NCBI GenBank assembly: GCA_017409825.1 | Contig: JAFQRZ010000023.1 | Location: forward strand, 58,008-122,007 | From: Agathobacter sp. | GTDB lineage: Bacteria; Bacillota; Clostridia; Lachnospirales; Lachnospiraceae | Length of the DNA stretch: 64,000 nucleotides | Direction of reading: 5' to 3' | Part shown: positions 50,230 through 59,325 of the stretch, piece by piece | How positions within the stretch are numbered: position 1 is the first letter of the stretch | Layout: each line of letters begins with the position of its first letter | Translations under genes and position numbers: made by a program | Notes under the pieces: model-generated | Told to the model about the DNA's origin: nothing | Database searches by the model: none | The model's input: the letters and a program-made list of their open reading frames with translations, nothing else

Positions 50230-51996
50230 ATGGCAAAATTAAATATTAAAATTGAAGGTGTCTCCTATCAGGTAGAAGAGGGTATGACAATCCTCGAAGC
50301 TGCAAAAGCATGTGGATACGAGATTCCATCGTTGTGTGCATTTAATCATGGCGAATGTTCCAATGGTTCATGCCGTGTATGTTTAGTAGAAGTAGCTGGT
50401 GCAAGAGGTCTTGTAGCTTCTTGTGTAAACCCAGTAAGTGAAGGCATGGATATTCGTATTTCCAGTGCTAAAGCAACAGAAGCACGTCGTGCCTCTGTAG
50501 AATTATTGTTATCTAACCACAACCAGAACTGTCAGCAGTGTGACAAGAATGGTCAGTGTGAACTTTTATATGTAGCATCTGTAACGGGTGCTCGTGAAGG
50601 TAAATATCAGGGTGTGAAAACACCTACTACATTAGATGAACTTACACCATCTATCGTTCGTGATACATCGAAATGTATCCTTTGTGGACGTTGTGTGGCT
50701 CGTTGTGAAAACGCACATGGTTTAGGTATCCTCGGTTTCCAGAACCGTGGATTTAAGACTATCGTTGGACCAGCAGAAGACCGTTCTTTTGCAAACTCAC
50801 CATGTATCCTCTGTGGTCAGTGTGTAAGCGTATGTCCAACAGGTGCTTTAATGGAAAAATCAGAAATCGGCAAAGTGGACGCAGCATTTAAGGCTGGTAA
50901 ACATGTCGTTGTTCAGACAGCTCCAGCAGTTCGCGCAGCTCTTGGCGAAGAATTCGGACTTCCAGTTGGTACACCAGTAACTGGTAAAATGGTAGCTGCT
51001 TTGAAACGTCTTGGTTTCCACAAGGTATATGATACCAACTTTGCTGCAGACCTTACTATCATGGAAGAAGGAACCGAACTTCTTTCTCGAATCGAGGGTG
51101 GCGGTGTATTACCAATGATTACCTCTTGTTCCCCAGGATGGGTAAACTATGCAGAATACAACTACAGTGATTTATTAGATCACCTTTCAACCTGTAAATC
51201 ACCACACCAGATGCAGGGTGCGATTATCAAATCTTACTATGCAGAAAAGAACGATTTAGATCCTAAGGATATTTTCGTTGTATCTATCATGCCATGTACC
51301 GCGAAGAAGGATGAAAAAGAACGTGAACAGATGCAGGTAGAAGGTATCAAGGATGTAGATGCAGTTCTTACAACTCGCGAACTGGCTCGTATGATTAAGC
51401 GTGCCGGTATCATGTTTAACCGTCTTCCAGATGAAGAATTCGATCAGGACCTTATGGGTGAATACACAGGTGCTGGTGTTATCTTCGGTGTAACTGGTGG
51501 TGTTATGGAAGCTGCACTTCGTACGGTATACTTCGTACTTACAGGTAAAGAACACGAAGCTATCAAGTTCGAACAGGTGCGTGGTTTCGAAGGCATCCGT
51601 GAAGCTTCTTTAGATATCAATGGAACAGTAGTAAATGTAGCTATCGCTCATGGCATGAAGAATGCAAAAGTATTACTTGATGATATTCGTGCAGGTAAAT
51701 CAAAATATCACTTCATCGAAATCATGGGATGTCCAGGTGGATGTATCGCAGGTGGTGGACAGCCTTATGTAAGAAGCTGCTTCTTACCAAACGAAGATGA
51801 TGATATCATGGATACTTACAAAGAAAAGAGAGCTCAGGCTCTTTATAGCGAGGATGAAAGACAGGTACTTCGCCAGTCTCACAATAATCCTCAGATTAAA
51901 AAACTTTATGATGAATTCCTTGGTAAGCCAAATTCTCATAAAGCACACAGGCTCTTACATACACACTACAATGGAAGAGTTGGGTTTAATGACTAG
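50230..51996 (+). CDS. hydA: [FeFe]-hydrogenase catalytic subunit HydA (trimeric type)
   Basis: 588 residues. N-terminal [2Fe-2S] domain (CAFNHGECSNGSCRVC), His/Cys [4Fe-4S] cluster (HNQNCQQCDKNGQC), two [4Fe-4S] motifs (CILCGRCVARC, CILCGQCVSVCP) and the H-cluster domain with L1 TSCSPGW, L2 MPCTAKKDE and L3 EIMGCPGGCIAGGGQP. A small-subunit-like tail follows. L1 has TSCSP rather than TSCCP, a known variant in trimeric enzymes. It makes H2. Start at ATG 50230 with AGGAGG. Confidence 0.97.
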   Translation: MAKLNIKIEGVSYQVEEGMTILEAAKACGYEIPSLCAFNHGECSNGSCRVCLVEVAGARGLVASCVNPVSEGMDIRISSAKATEARRASVELLLSNHNQNCQQCDKNGQCELLYVASVTGAREGKYQGVKTPTTLDELTPSIVRDTSKCILCGRCVARCENAHGLGILGFQNRGFKTIVGPAEDRSFANSPCILCGQCVSVCPTGALMEKSEIGKVDAAFKAGKHVVVQTAPAVRAALGEEFGLPVGTPVTGKMVAALKRLGFHKVYDTNFAADLTIMEEGTELLSRIEGGGVLPMITSCSPGWVNYAEYNYSDLLDHLSTCKSPHQMQGAIIKSYYAEKNDLDPKDIFVVSIMPCTAKKDEKEREQMQVEGIKDVDAVLTTRELARMIKRAGIMFNRLPDEEFDQDLMGEYTGAGVIFGVTGGVMEAALRTVYFVLTGKEHEAIKFEQVRGFEGIREASLDINGTVVNVAIAHGMKNAKVLLDDIRAGKSKYHFIEIMGCPGGCIAGGGQPYVRSCFLPNEDDDIMDTYKEKRAQALYSEDERQVLRQSHNNPQIKKLYDEFLGKPNSHKAHRLLHTHYNGRVGFND

Positions 51997-52019
51997 TTCA
52001 TTTTATAAGTTATTGGGAG

Positions 52020-52042
52020 TCAGGGGAACTAAGTTCCCCTGA
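52020..52042 (+). terminator. Terminator of the hydCBA operon
   Basis: TCAGGGGAACT / AGTTCCCCTGA with almost no loop, then TTTCAATTTTT. Confidence 0.85.
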
Positions 52043-52065
52043 TTTCAATTTTTGCGAGGAACATT

Positions 52066-52593
52066 ATGGCGAAGCGAATGAAAATAATTGCAATAGTGTC
52101 ATTGTTTATGACAATAGTTTTTTGCTTTTCATATATAAATACAAATAATGATATTCTTTTTTCTTTAGCGATTACATCAGGAACCATTGCCTATCACTTC
52201 ATTATTCGATTACTGGTTGGTGGAATTGTTAACTTCCTGATGAGAAATCAGGCTGATTATACGAAAAAGTGGTATCAGGTTAGTACGGTAGAAATGAAAC
52301 TGTATCAGAAACTAAAGGTGAAGCAGTGGAAAAATAAAATGCCAACATACGATAAAGATACCTTTGATATTTCAAAGCATAGTTGGGATGAAATTATCCA
52401 AGCAACCTGTCAGTCTGAGCTAGTACATGAGATTAATGTTGTAATAAGCTTTGTTCCAATCTTGGCCGCAGTGTGGTTTGGAGCATTTTGGGTGTTTTTT
52501 ATCACATCTATATTGAGTGCGATGTTTGATTTGTTGTTTGTTTTTATGCAGAGATTTAATCGGGCAAGAATTTTGAAAATAAATAGAAGATAA
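52066..52593 (+). CDS. Membrane protein resembling glycosyl-diaponeurosporenoate acyltransferase (CrtO) type
   Basis: 175 residues with two N-terminal transmembrane helices (about 6-24, 28-50), the cytoplasmic segment WYQVSTVEMKLYQKLKVKQW followed by KMPTYDKDTFDISKH, and two C-terminal helices ending FMQRFNRARIL. This pattern recurs in many Firmicutes and is often labelled CrtO-like acyltransferase, but no carotenoid genes are present here. RBS GCGAGGAA. Function unproven. It sits alone between the hydrogenase operon and the XRE gene. Confidence 0.6.
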   Translation: MAKRMKIIAIVSLFMTIVFCFSYINTNNDILFSLAITSGTIAYHFIIRLLVGGIVNFLMRNQADYTKKWYQVSTVEMKLYQKLKVKQWKNKMPTYDKDTFDISKHSWDEIIQATCQSELVHEINVVISFVPILAAVWFGAFWVFFITSILSAMFDLLFVFMQRFNRARILKINRR

Positions 52594-52665
52594 AGGTAGC
52601 ATTTTCTGTTGTTATTACAGAATGTTAATATGCATTGCTTGTTGTAGTACTATATCTTTGATACG

Positions 52666-52680
52666 ATTTGTTTAACAAAT
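52666..52680 (+). promoter_or_regulatory. Candidate autoregulatory operator of the XRE-membrane gene
   Basis: ATTTGTT-T-AACAAAT, a 7-base inverted repeat just before the RBS AAAGGAGGAACC of the following XRE gene. Confidence 0.45.
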
Positions 52681-52696
52681 AAAGGAGGAACCAAAG

Positions 52697-53116
52697 ATGT
52701 TCAGTGAAAATTTAAGAAATATAAGGAAAGAAAAAGGATTTTCTCAAGAGCAATTAGCGACTCGTCTAAATGTTGTAAGACAAACAGTATCAAAATGGGA
52801 GAAGGGATTTTCTGTACCAGATGCAGAGCAGTTAGTAAGACTAGCTGATATATTAGGTGTGCAGGTCCATGAATTACTAGGTAAGGAAATGGAAGTTTCC
52901 GAAGAAAAAGATGAATTGGAAATTATTGCATTAGAATTATCAAAATTAAATGAATTAATAGTTACATATGGAAACAAGGCGTCAAACCTCAAAAAGAAAG
53001 TTGGAATTATTATCGGAATTGTAATAATACTCTTGTTTGGGGGAGACATTTTAGAAACAATTTTTCATATAGGTAGTGAGATGGGAAAAGCAATTGGGGA
53101 TGTGCTTTGGAAATAG
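52697..53116 (+). CDS. XRE-family regulator with C-terminal membrane anchor
   Basis: 139 residues: XRE helix-turn-helix at about 3-64 (NLRNIRKEKGFSQEQLATRL, RQTVSKWEKGFSVPDAEQ), a helical linker with a coiled coil (about 68-100), basic KKK, and one transmembrane helix (about 102-120). RBS AAAGGAGG. It lies immediately before hydE (gap 10 bases) and could be co-transcribed with hydEGF, so it may control the maturases. Confidence 0.8.
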   Translation: MFSENLRNIRKEKGFSQEQLATRLNVVRQTVSKWEKGFSVPDAEQLVRLADILGVQVHELLGKEMEVSEEKDELEIIALELSKLNELIVTYGNKASNLKKKVGIIIGIVIILLFGGDILETIFHIGSEMGKAIGDVLWK

Positions 53117-53126
53117 AGACAATAAT

Positions 53127-54176
53127 ATGAGATATCAAGACACTGTAAAAAAAATTAGAGAAAAACAGAATATCGATTTTAAAGAACTTCGCACACTCCT
53201 TGACGAAAAAGCATCCAAAGAAGATGTCCAGTATCTCTACGCCCAAGCACGTGAAGTAGCCGATGAAGTTTACGGAAAACGAGTCTTCAAACGAGGGCTT
53301 ATTGAATTTACCAATTACTGCAAAAATGACTGCTATTACTGTGGCATCCGCAGAAGTAATGCGTGTGCAGAACGTTATCGACTTGATAAGGACACGATAC
53401 TTGCTTGCTGCGAAAAAGGCTATACATTAGGCTATCGTACCTTTGTGTTACAAGGTGGCGAAGATGGATATTTTACGGATGAGCGTGTATGTGAAATCGT
53501 AAGCGAGATTCGTCAAAACTATCCAGATTGTGCGATTACTTTATCCATTGGGGAGAAATCAAAAGAAAGTTACCAGAAGTATTTTGATGCAGGTGCAGAT
53601 AGATATTTATTAAGACATGAGACTGCAAATGCAGAGCATTATGCGAAATTGCATCCAGCAGAATTATCATTACGAAATAGAAAGCAATGTCTTTATGACT
53701 TGAAAGACATCGGATATCAGGTTGGTTGTGGATTTATGGTGGGGGCTCCATATCAGACCATCGAAACATTATATGAGGATTTGCAGTTTATCAAAGAGCT
53801 AGAGCCTCAGATGGTCGGCATTGGACCGTTTATTCCGCAGAAAGAAACTCCGTTCGCAAGCGAAAAAGCAGGAACCTTGGAACGGACATTACGCCTTTTG
53901 GCAATCATTCGATTGATTCATTCGAATGTTTTGCTTCCTGCGACGACAGCACTTGGAACGATACATGAGAATGGTCGAGAACTTGGAATTCTGGCAGGGG
54001 CGAATGTCGTGATGCCGAATTTATCACCAAAAGATGTGAGAGAAAAATATAAGCTTTACGACAATAAAGCTTGTGTGGGCGATGAGGCAGTAGAGGGTGA
54101 TGCAAATTTAACATTTCGTATAAAACAAATTGGATACGATTTAGTTTGCGATAGAGGAGATTTTGTAGTAAAATAA
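53127..54176 (+). CDS. hydE: [FeFe]-hydrogenase maturase HydE
   Basis: 349 residues from ATG 53127, chosen because MRYQDTVKKIREKQ is the normal start; upstream codons overlap the XRE gene. The ribosome site is weak (AGAGAC). Radical SAM motif CKNDCYYCGIR (CxxxCxxC, about 63-70) and the downstream GGEDGYFTDE and GFMVGAPYQT segments mark HydE. It uses S-adenosylmethionine to help build the H-cluster bridge. Confidence 0.95.
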   Translation: MRYQDTVKKIREKQNIDFKELRTLLDEKASKEDVQYLYAQAREVADEVYGKRVFKRGLIEFTNYCKNDCYYCGIRRSNACAERYRLDKDTILACCEKGYTLGYRTFVLQGGEDGYFTDERVCEIVSEIRQNYPDCAITLSIGEKSKESYQKYFDAGADRYLLRHETANAEHYAKLHPAELSLRNRKQCLYDLKDIGYQVGCGFMVGAPYQTIETLYEDLQFIKELEPQMVGIGPFIPQKETPFASEKAGTLERTLRLLAIIRLIHSNVLLPATTALGTIHENGRELGILAGANVVMPNLSPKDVREKYKLYDNKACVGDEAVEGDANLTFRIKQIGYDLVCDRGDFVVK

Positions 54177-54224
54177 ATGGGTATTTTTGTCGAATATGTG
54201 AAAAAATAGAAAAGAGTAGTAAAA

Positions 54225-55643
54225 ATGTACGATATAAAATCATTTAAAGCAGAAGAATTTATTTCCGATGAAGAGATTCTGGACACATTGGCGTATGCCG
54301 ATGCAAATAAAGACAATGTGGATCTCATTGATGAAATATTAAATAAAGCAAGAGAACGCAAAGGATTAAACCACAGAGAGGCATCTGTGCTTCTCGCCTG
54401 CGATATGGAAGATAAGATTCAGGAAATGTATGCCCTGGCGAAGCAAATCAAAGAGGATTACTATGGCAATCGTATCGTTATGTTTGCACCGCTTTATTTG
54501 TCTAATTATTGTGTGAATGGTTGTGTGTACTGTCCATATCATTTGAAAAATAAGCACATTGCGAGAAAGAAACTGACTCAGGAAGAAGTGGCAAAAGAAG
54601 TTATCGCATTGCAGGATATGGGACATAAGCGTCTTGCGATTGAGGCTGGCGAAGACCCGGTGAACAATCCAATTGAGTACATATTGGAATGTATTGATAC
54701 GATTTACAGCATCAAGCACAAAAATGGTGCGATTCGTCGTGTCAATGTTAATATTGCAGCAACTACGGTAGAAAATTATCGTAAGCTTCATGATGCAGGA
54801 ATCGGTACCTATATTTTATTCCAGGAAACCTACAACAAAAAGAGCTATGAAGAATTACATCCAACAGGACCAAAGCACGACTATGCTTACCATACCGAAG
54901 CGATGGATAGAGCGATGGAAGGTGGTATTGACGATGTCGGTCTTGGCGTATTGTTTGGATTGGAATTATACCGATATGAATTTGCTGGACTTTTGATGCA
55001 CGCAGAGCATTTGGAAGCTGTGCATGGAGTAGGTCCACATACGATTAGTGTACCTCGTTTGAAACGTGCGGATGATATTGATCCAGATACCTTTGATAAT
55101 GGTATCGACGATGATACCTTTGCAAAAATCTGTGCTTTGATTCGTATTTCGGTGCCTTACACAGGTATGATTATTTCGACGCGTGAGTCACAGGCGGTTC
55201 GTGAAAAAGTGTTGCCACTTGGGGTATCGCAGTTAAGCGGTGCATCTCGTACGAGTGTCGGTGGTTATGCAGAGCCAGAGGCAGAGGATGTGACGACAGA
55301 ACAGTTTGATGTTAGTGACAATCGTACTTTGGATGAGGTCGTAAACTGGCTTATCAAGATGGGACATATTCCAAGCTTCTGTACCGCATGTTATCGCGAA
55401 GGCAGGACAGGGGATAGATTTATGACCCTTTGTAAAAATATGCAGATTTTAAACTGCTGTCATCCAAATGCGTTGATGACATTGAAGGAATATTTAGAGG
55501 ACTACGCAAGTCCGGAAACGAAAGAAATCGGAAGCAAGCTTATCGAGCAGGAATTGGAGAAGATTCCAAATCCAAAGGTAAAAGCGACTGCTACCGAATA
55601 TATACATAATATTGCGGATGGAAAGCGAGATTTCCGTTTCTAG
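54225..55643 (+). CDS. hydG: [FeFe]-hydrogenase maturase HydG
   Basis: 472 residues, RBS AGAGTAG. Radical SAM cluster CVNGCVYCPY (about 91-100), tyrosine-lyase features, and the C-terminal second cluster in FCTACYREGRTGDRFMTL...CC. It cleaves tyrosine to give CO and CN- ligands of the H-cluster. The 48-base gap after hydE contains a TGTCGAA sequence. Confidence 0.96.
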   Translation: MYDIKSFKAEEFISDEEILDTLAYADANKDNVDLIDEILNKARERKGLNHREASVLLACDMEDKIQEMYALAKQIKEDYYGNRIVMFAPLYLSNYCVNGCVYCPYHLKNKHIARKKLTQEEVAKEVIALQDMGHKRLAIEAGEDPVNNPIEYILECIDTIYSIKHKNGAIRRVNVNIAATTVENYRKLHDAGIGTYILFQETYNKKSYEELHPTGPKHDYAYHTEAMDRAMEGGIDDVGLGVLFGLELYRYEFAGLLMHAEHLEAVHGVGPHTISVPRLKRADDIDPDTFDNGIDDDTFAKICALIRISVPYTGMIISTRESQAVREKVLPLGVSQLSGASRTSVGGYAEPEAEDVTTEQFDVSDNRTLDEVVNWLIKMGHIPSFCTACYREGRTGDRFMTLCKNMQILNCCHPNALMTLKEYLEDYASPETKEIGSKLIEQELEKIPNPKVKATATEYIHNIADGKRDFRF

Positions 55644-55651
55644 GAGTATTT

Positions 55652-56842
55652 ATGAGTTTGAACGCTACACCAAGTGCGAATCGTTTGCACATTGGCATAT
55701 TTGGAAAAGTAAATAGCGGAAAATCTTCATTTTTGAATGCGTTCACAGGACAGGAGATTTCTATCGTATCGGATGTCGCTGGAACGACTACGGATGTGGT
55801 GACAAAAGCGATGGAAATTGCACCGCTGGGGCCATGTGTATTTATCGACACCGCAGGATTCGATGATACGACACAGCTTGGAGAGGCTCGAATAGAGCGT
55901 ACCCGTCAAGCCGCAGAGAAGTGTGACATGGCTGTACTGGTGATAGCAGATGCAGACGATTTGACGGAAGAGAAAACATGGTATCAGTATCTTGTTGCAA
56001 AAAAGATTCCTGTTTTGGTTTTATGGAATCAGATAGAGAACTCTGATTCAGAAGTACAGATTAAAAGAATTGAAGAGAGTTTAAAAGAAACTCCGATTTT
56101 TATCAATGCCCAAACGGGTGAAGGTATGGACACAGTGAAAGAAGCACTGGTTCGAAAGATGCCGGAAAATTTTGAACTGCCTTTTATCACGGGTGATTTG
56201 GTAGGAGAAGATGATACCGTTATGCTGGTTATGCCACAGGAAGCACAGGCACCAAAAGGGCGACTCATTTTGCCACAGGTGCAGACCATTCGCGAGCTTT
56301 TAGACAAGAAATGCATCGTCATTTCGGTAACACCAGAAAAAATGAAAAAGGCCTTGATTCAGGAGATGAAGCCACCGAAGCTTATCATCACAGACTCTCA
56401 GGTGTTTCAGGAAGTATATGAAAATAAGCCTGAGGAGAGTATGTTGACCTCATTTTCTGTATTGTTTGCAGCCTATAAAGGGGATTTACCTTATTACGTA
56501 GAAGGTGCCAAAGCGATAGATTCGTTAACGGCGAATTCGCGTGTGCTTATTGCAGAATGTTGTACACACGCCCCTTTGACCGAGGATATCGGACGTGTGA
56601 AAATTCCGAATATGCTTCGCAAACGGTTTGGTGCAGAAATGAAGGTAGATATCGTAAGTGGAACAGATTTTCCAAATGATTTGAGGTACTATGATTTGAT
56701 TATCCAATGTGGCGGCTGTATGTTTAACAGACGCTATGTGATGAGCCGTATTGAGCGAGCAAAAGAACAGAAGATTCCTATGACGAATTATGGAGTGACG
56801 ATTGCTCATTTGACGGGTATTTTGGATAAGATAACGATGTAA
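55652..56842 (+). CDS. hydF: [FeFe]-hydrogenase maturase HydF
   Basis: 396 residues. N-terminal GTPase with G1 GKVNSGKSS (about 18-26), G3 DTAGFDD, G4 NQIE; C-terminal cluster domain with CTHAPL (Cys-x-His) and CGGCMFN. HydF assembles the H-cluster precursor and passes it to HydA. The three maturases are adjacent in the order E-G-F with short gaps. Confidence 0.95.
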   Translation: MSLNATPSANRLHIGIFGKVNSGKSSFLNAFTGQEISIVSDVAGTTTDVVTKAMEIAPLGPCVFIDTAGFDDTTQLGEARIERTRQAAEKCDMAVLVIADADDLTEEKTWYQYLVAKKIPVLVLWNQIENSDSEVQIKRIEESLKETPIFINAQTGEGMDTVKEALVRKMPENFELPFITGDLVGEDDTVMLVMPQEAQAPKGRLILPQVQTIRELLDKKCIVISVTPEKMKKALIQEMKPPKLIITDSQVFQEVYENKPEESMLTSFSVLFAAYKGDLPYYVEGAKAIDSLTANSRVLIAECCTHAPLTEDIGRVKIPNMLRKRFGAEMKVDIVSGTDFPNDLRYYDLIIQCGGCMFNRRYVMSRIERAKEQKIPMTNYGVTIAHLTGILDKITM

Positions 56843-56865
56843 GATTGGAAAAGGTATAAGAAAGA

Positions 56866-57399
56866 ATGAATACAAAACTTAAGACACAAACACTTACAAA
56901 GATTGCACTATGCGTAGCAATTTTGTGTGTGACCTCATTTCTAATTGTACCACTGCCATTTACGCCTATTGTAATTAGCTTGCATACCATCGTGGTAAAT
57001 ATGATTGGATTGACCTTGAAACCAAAGGAAGCAGGGCTAACAATATTGATATATCTGTTGATGGGACTTATCGGTTTGCCGGTGTTTTCCGCTGGGACAG
57101 GTGGTCCTGGAAAACTATTTGGTCCAACAGGTGGATTCTATTTTGGATTTCTTTTCGCAGTAATTGCGATTAGTGTACTGCGAGGAAAGAAAATTTCTAT
57201 GAAAAGATATTGTTTCGTATCCATTTTGGTGGGAATGCCAATCCAGCATCTTTGTGCGATCATCGTGATGTGTATGCACAATGGAGGAAATTTGGAAGCT
57301 GCGTTTGCGACAGTTTCCTTGCCATTTATCTTAGGAGACATTTTCAAATGTGTAATGGCTTCTATAGTCGGAGTAGCCTTAAATAAAGTTATAAAGTAA
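56866..57399 (+). CDS. bioY: Biotin transporter BioY
   Basis: 177 residues, six helices, with the BioY patterns VPLPFTPIVISLHT and GLPVFSAGTGGPGKLFGPTGGF (about 66-87, split here only by motif) and a final LGD-x-x-K region (ILGDIFKCVMAS). It is the S-component of an ECF biotin transporter; no ATPase partners are nearby. 23 bases after hydF, so possibly part of the same operon; radical SAM chemistry does not itself need biotin. Confidence 0.92.
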   Translation: MNTKLKTQTLTKIALCVAILCVTSFLIVPLPFTPIVISLHTIVVNMIGLTLKPKEAGLTILIYLLMGLIGLPVFSAGTGGPGKLFGPTGGFYFGFLFAVIAISVLRGKKISMKRYCFVSILVGMPIQHLCAIIVMCMHNGGNLEAAFATVSLPFILGDIFKCVMASIVGVALNKVIK

Positions 57400-57435
57400 A
57401 AGGATAAAAGTTTGTTTTATCAAAAGGAGGATTTT

Positions 57436-58347
57436 ATGTGGTTGTTTTTTACCCTTGCTACAACTTTATTATGGGGTGTAGCAGAGCTTTTTTATAAAAA
57501 AGGTTCCCATGAGGAACGCAAATATGATCATTTAAGAGTATGTGTTTTAGTTGGTGCGGTAATGGGAATTCATGCAATATTTACATTGTTGACTTCCGAT
57601 ATCTCGTATAACCCAATGAATTTAATTGCTTATTTACCTGTTTCATTGTGTTACATAGTATCAATGGCATGTTCATTTTTTGGAATTCGCTTTATTGAAG
57701 AATCTTTAGCGGATCCAATTGAAAACACATCCGGAGCAATGTGTTCTATCATGTGTGTGATTTTCTTGGGGGATAAGATTTCGCTTCCAGTATGGATTGC
57801 TATTGCAATTATAGTGATTGGTATCATCGGTGTAACACAAACAGAAAAGAGTGCAGAGGTAAATAGAAGTCAGAAATTAGGTAAGAAGTTGGCAACAGTA
57901 GCCTTTTTGATGCCATTCTGTTATGCATTCATTGATGCAGTTGGATGCGTATTGGATATTTTCTTCTTGGAAATGGAGACAAGCCCATTAATCGGTATAA
58001 CAGAAGAAAATATTGAATTAGTAGCAAATGTTTCTTATGAATTGACTTTTGCAATTGTTGGTTTGATATTATTTATTTTCATGAAAGTAAAAGGTGTAAA
58101 ATTCGAATTACCAAAACAGGGCGACAAGATAATTGCAGCTATTTGTGAAACAGCTGGACAGTTGACTTATGTATATGCCATGAGTGGAAATGGGGCTATT
58201 GCAGCACCAATTCTTTCTAGTGTATGTGTAGTTTCATTGCTGTTATCTAGAATTTTCTTAAAAGAAAAGCTTACAAAGAAGCAGTATTTATTCATTGGTA
58301 TCATTATTGTAGGTATATTAATGCTTGCAGTTTTGGAAGGGGAATAA
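57436..58347 (+). CDS. EamA-type (DMT superfamily) permease
   Basis: 303 residues from ATG 57436 with AAAAGGAGGATTTT. Ten predicted helices in two EamA halves with about 40 residues between them (first starts LFFTLATTLLWGVAEL; second ends QYLFIGIIIVGILMLA). DMT permeases export metabolites or small molecules; the substrate is unknown. Follows bioY by 36 bases. Confidence 0.82.
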   Translation: MWLFFTLATTLLWGVAELFYKKGSHEERKYDHLRVCVLVGAVMGIHAIFTLLTSDISYNPMNLIAYLPVSLCYIVSMACSFFGIRFIEESLADPIENTSGAMCSIMCVIFLGDKISLPVWIAIAIIVIGIIGVTQTEKSAEVNRSQKLGKKLATVAFLMPFCYAFIDAVGCVLDIFFLEMETSPLIGITEENIELVANVSYELTFAIVGLILFIFMKVKGVKFELPKQGDKIIAAICETAGQLTYVYAMSGNGAIAAPILSSVCVVSLLLSRIFLKEKLTKKQYLFIGIIIVGILMLAVLEGE

Positions 58348-58362
58348 ATTTGAATTAGCATA

Positions 58363-58410
58363 AAAAACAAGAATGAGAAGTTTCGATAAGGAACTTCTCA
58401 TTTTTGTTTT
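58363..58410. terminator. Bidirectional terminator between permease and sigG
   Basis: AACAAGAATGAGAAGTT / AACTTCTCATTTTTGTT, with A-rich and T-rich ends. Confidence 0.85.
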
Positions 58411-58420
58411 ATCTAGTATT

Positions 58421-59197
58421 TTATGTCAAATAGGTTCGCATACTCTTTAGAGCATTCTTTTCAAGTCTTGAAACCTGTGCTTGTGAGATATGAATCTGTT
58501 CGGCTACCTCAATCTGCGTTTTACCTTCAAAAAATCGAAGACGAATGATTTGTTCATCTCTGTCGTTTAATTGTTCCATGGCAGAAGAGAGGGAGAGGTC
58601 TTCAATCCAGTTTTCCTCCTTGTTTTTCTTGTCAGAAATCTGGTCCATGACGTAAAGGGTATCGCCACTGTCGGTATAGACGGGGTCGTAGAGGCTAAGA
58701 GGTGTCTGAATAGCATCAAGGGCGTAAATAATATCTTCTTTTGGGATTTCGCATTCTTTGGCGATTTCATCAAGGGTAGGTTCGTGAAAGGAATTTCGTG
58801 AAAGCATTTCTTTTGCATGGATGGCTTTATAAGCCGTGTCTCGCAGAGAACGAGGGATTCGATAAGAGCTATTGTCGCGTAGGTAGCGACGGATTTCTCC
58901 AATAATCATTGGTACGGCATAAGTACTGAATTTTACGCCGATGGTTGGGTCAAAATTGTCGACGGATTTCATCAGTCCGATGCAGCCAATCTGAAATAGG
59001 TCATCGAGATTTTCGTTGTGATTCGAAAAGCGGCGGATAACGGAGAGAACGAGTCTTAAGTTACCTTGGATGTAGGTTTCTCGTGCCTCCATGTCACCAG
59101 CTTTGATTCTCTTAAATAGTTCTTCTTTTTCCGCTTCTTTTAGTATGGGAAGTTTTGAGGTGTTGACCCCGCAGATGTCTACTTTGTATGTGCCCAT
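58421..59197 (-). CDS. sigG: Forespore sigma factor SigG
   Basis: 258 residues, full length. N-terminal KVDICGVNTSKLP is a SigG mark, then sigma region 2 (NLRLVLSVIRRFSNHNENLD, DLFQIGCIGLMKSVDNFDPT), region 3 and region 4 (RDEQIIRLRFFEGKTQIEVA, SQAQVSRLEKNALKSMR). SigG drives late forespore genes after SpoIIQ/SpoIIIA signalling. Alone here, away from spoIIGA-sigE. RBS GGAGGAA is partly inside a leader hairpin. Confidence 0.95.
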   Translation of the reverse strand: MGTYKVDICGVNTSKLPILKEAEKEELFKRIKAGDMEARETYIQGNLRLVLSVIRRFSNHNENLDDLFQIGCIGLMKSVDNFDPTIGVKFSTYAVPMIIGEIRRYLRDNSSYRIPRSLRDTAYKAIHAKEMLSRNSFHEPTLDEIAKECEIPKEDIIYALDAIQTPLSLYDPVYTDSGDTLYVMDQISDKKNKEENWIEDLSLSSAMEQLNDRDEQIIRLRFFEGKTQIEVAEQIHISQAQVSRLEKNALKSMRTYLT

Positions 59198-59204
59198 GGG
59201 TTCC

Positions 59205-59241
59205 TCCTGTATAGCGATTGCAATTATTTTTCTATACAGGA
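59205..59241 (-). promoter_or_regulatory. RBS-masking hairpin in the sigG leader
   Basis: TCCTGTATAG (59205-59214) and CTATACAGGA (59232-59241) are exact inverted copies separated by 17 bases. On the sigG mRNA the proximal arm ends in three bases of the Shine-Dalgarno GGAGG. A comparable leader stem lowers sigG translation in Bacillus subtilis (known). Confidence 0.6.
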
Positions 59242-59290
59242 AGTTTTTGCAGAATTATATGTTTTTATTCATAAAGTGAAAATCAACATA

Positions 59291-59324
59291 AAAACTGGGG
59301 CTTTAGCTTTAAAGCCCCAGTTTT
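59291..59324 (-). terminator. Terminator of the group B hydrogenase gene
   Basis: Perfect 14-base stem AAAACTGGGGCTTT / AAAGCCCCAGTTTT with a six-base loop, followed on the minus strand by T-rich sequence. Confidence 0.9.
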
Positions 59325-59325
59325 G

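Noticed and set aside
52666-52680. Possible Rex site before the XRE-membrane gene
   Set aside because: The half-sites TTGTT/AACAA are only one base apart, too close for Rex, which needs a wider spacer.
54188-54194. TGTCGAA 0A-box-like sequence between hydE and hydG
   Set aside because: A single core inside an operon gap with no promoter beside it; likely chance.
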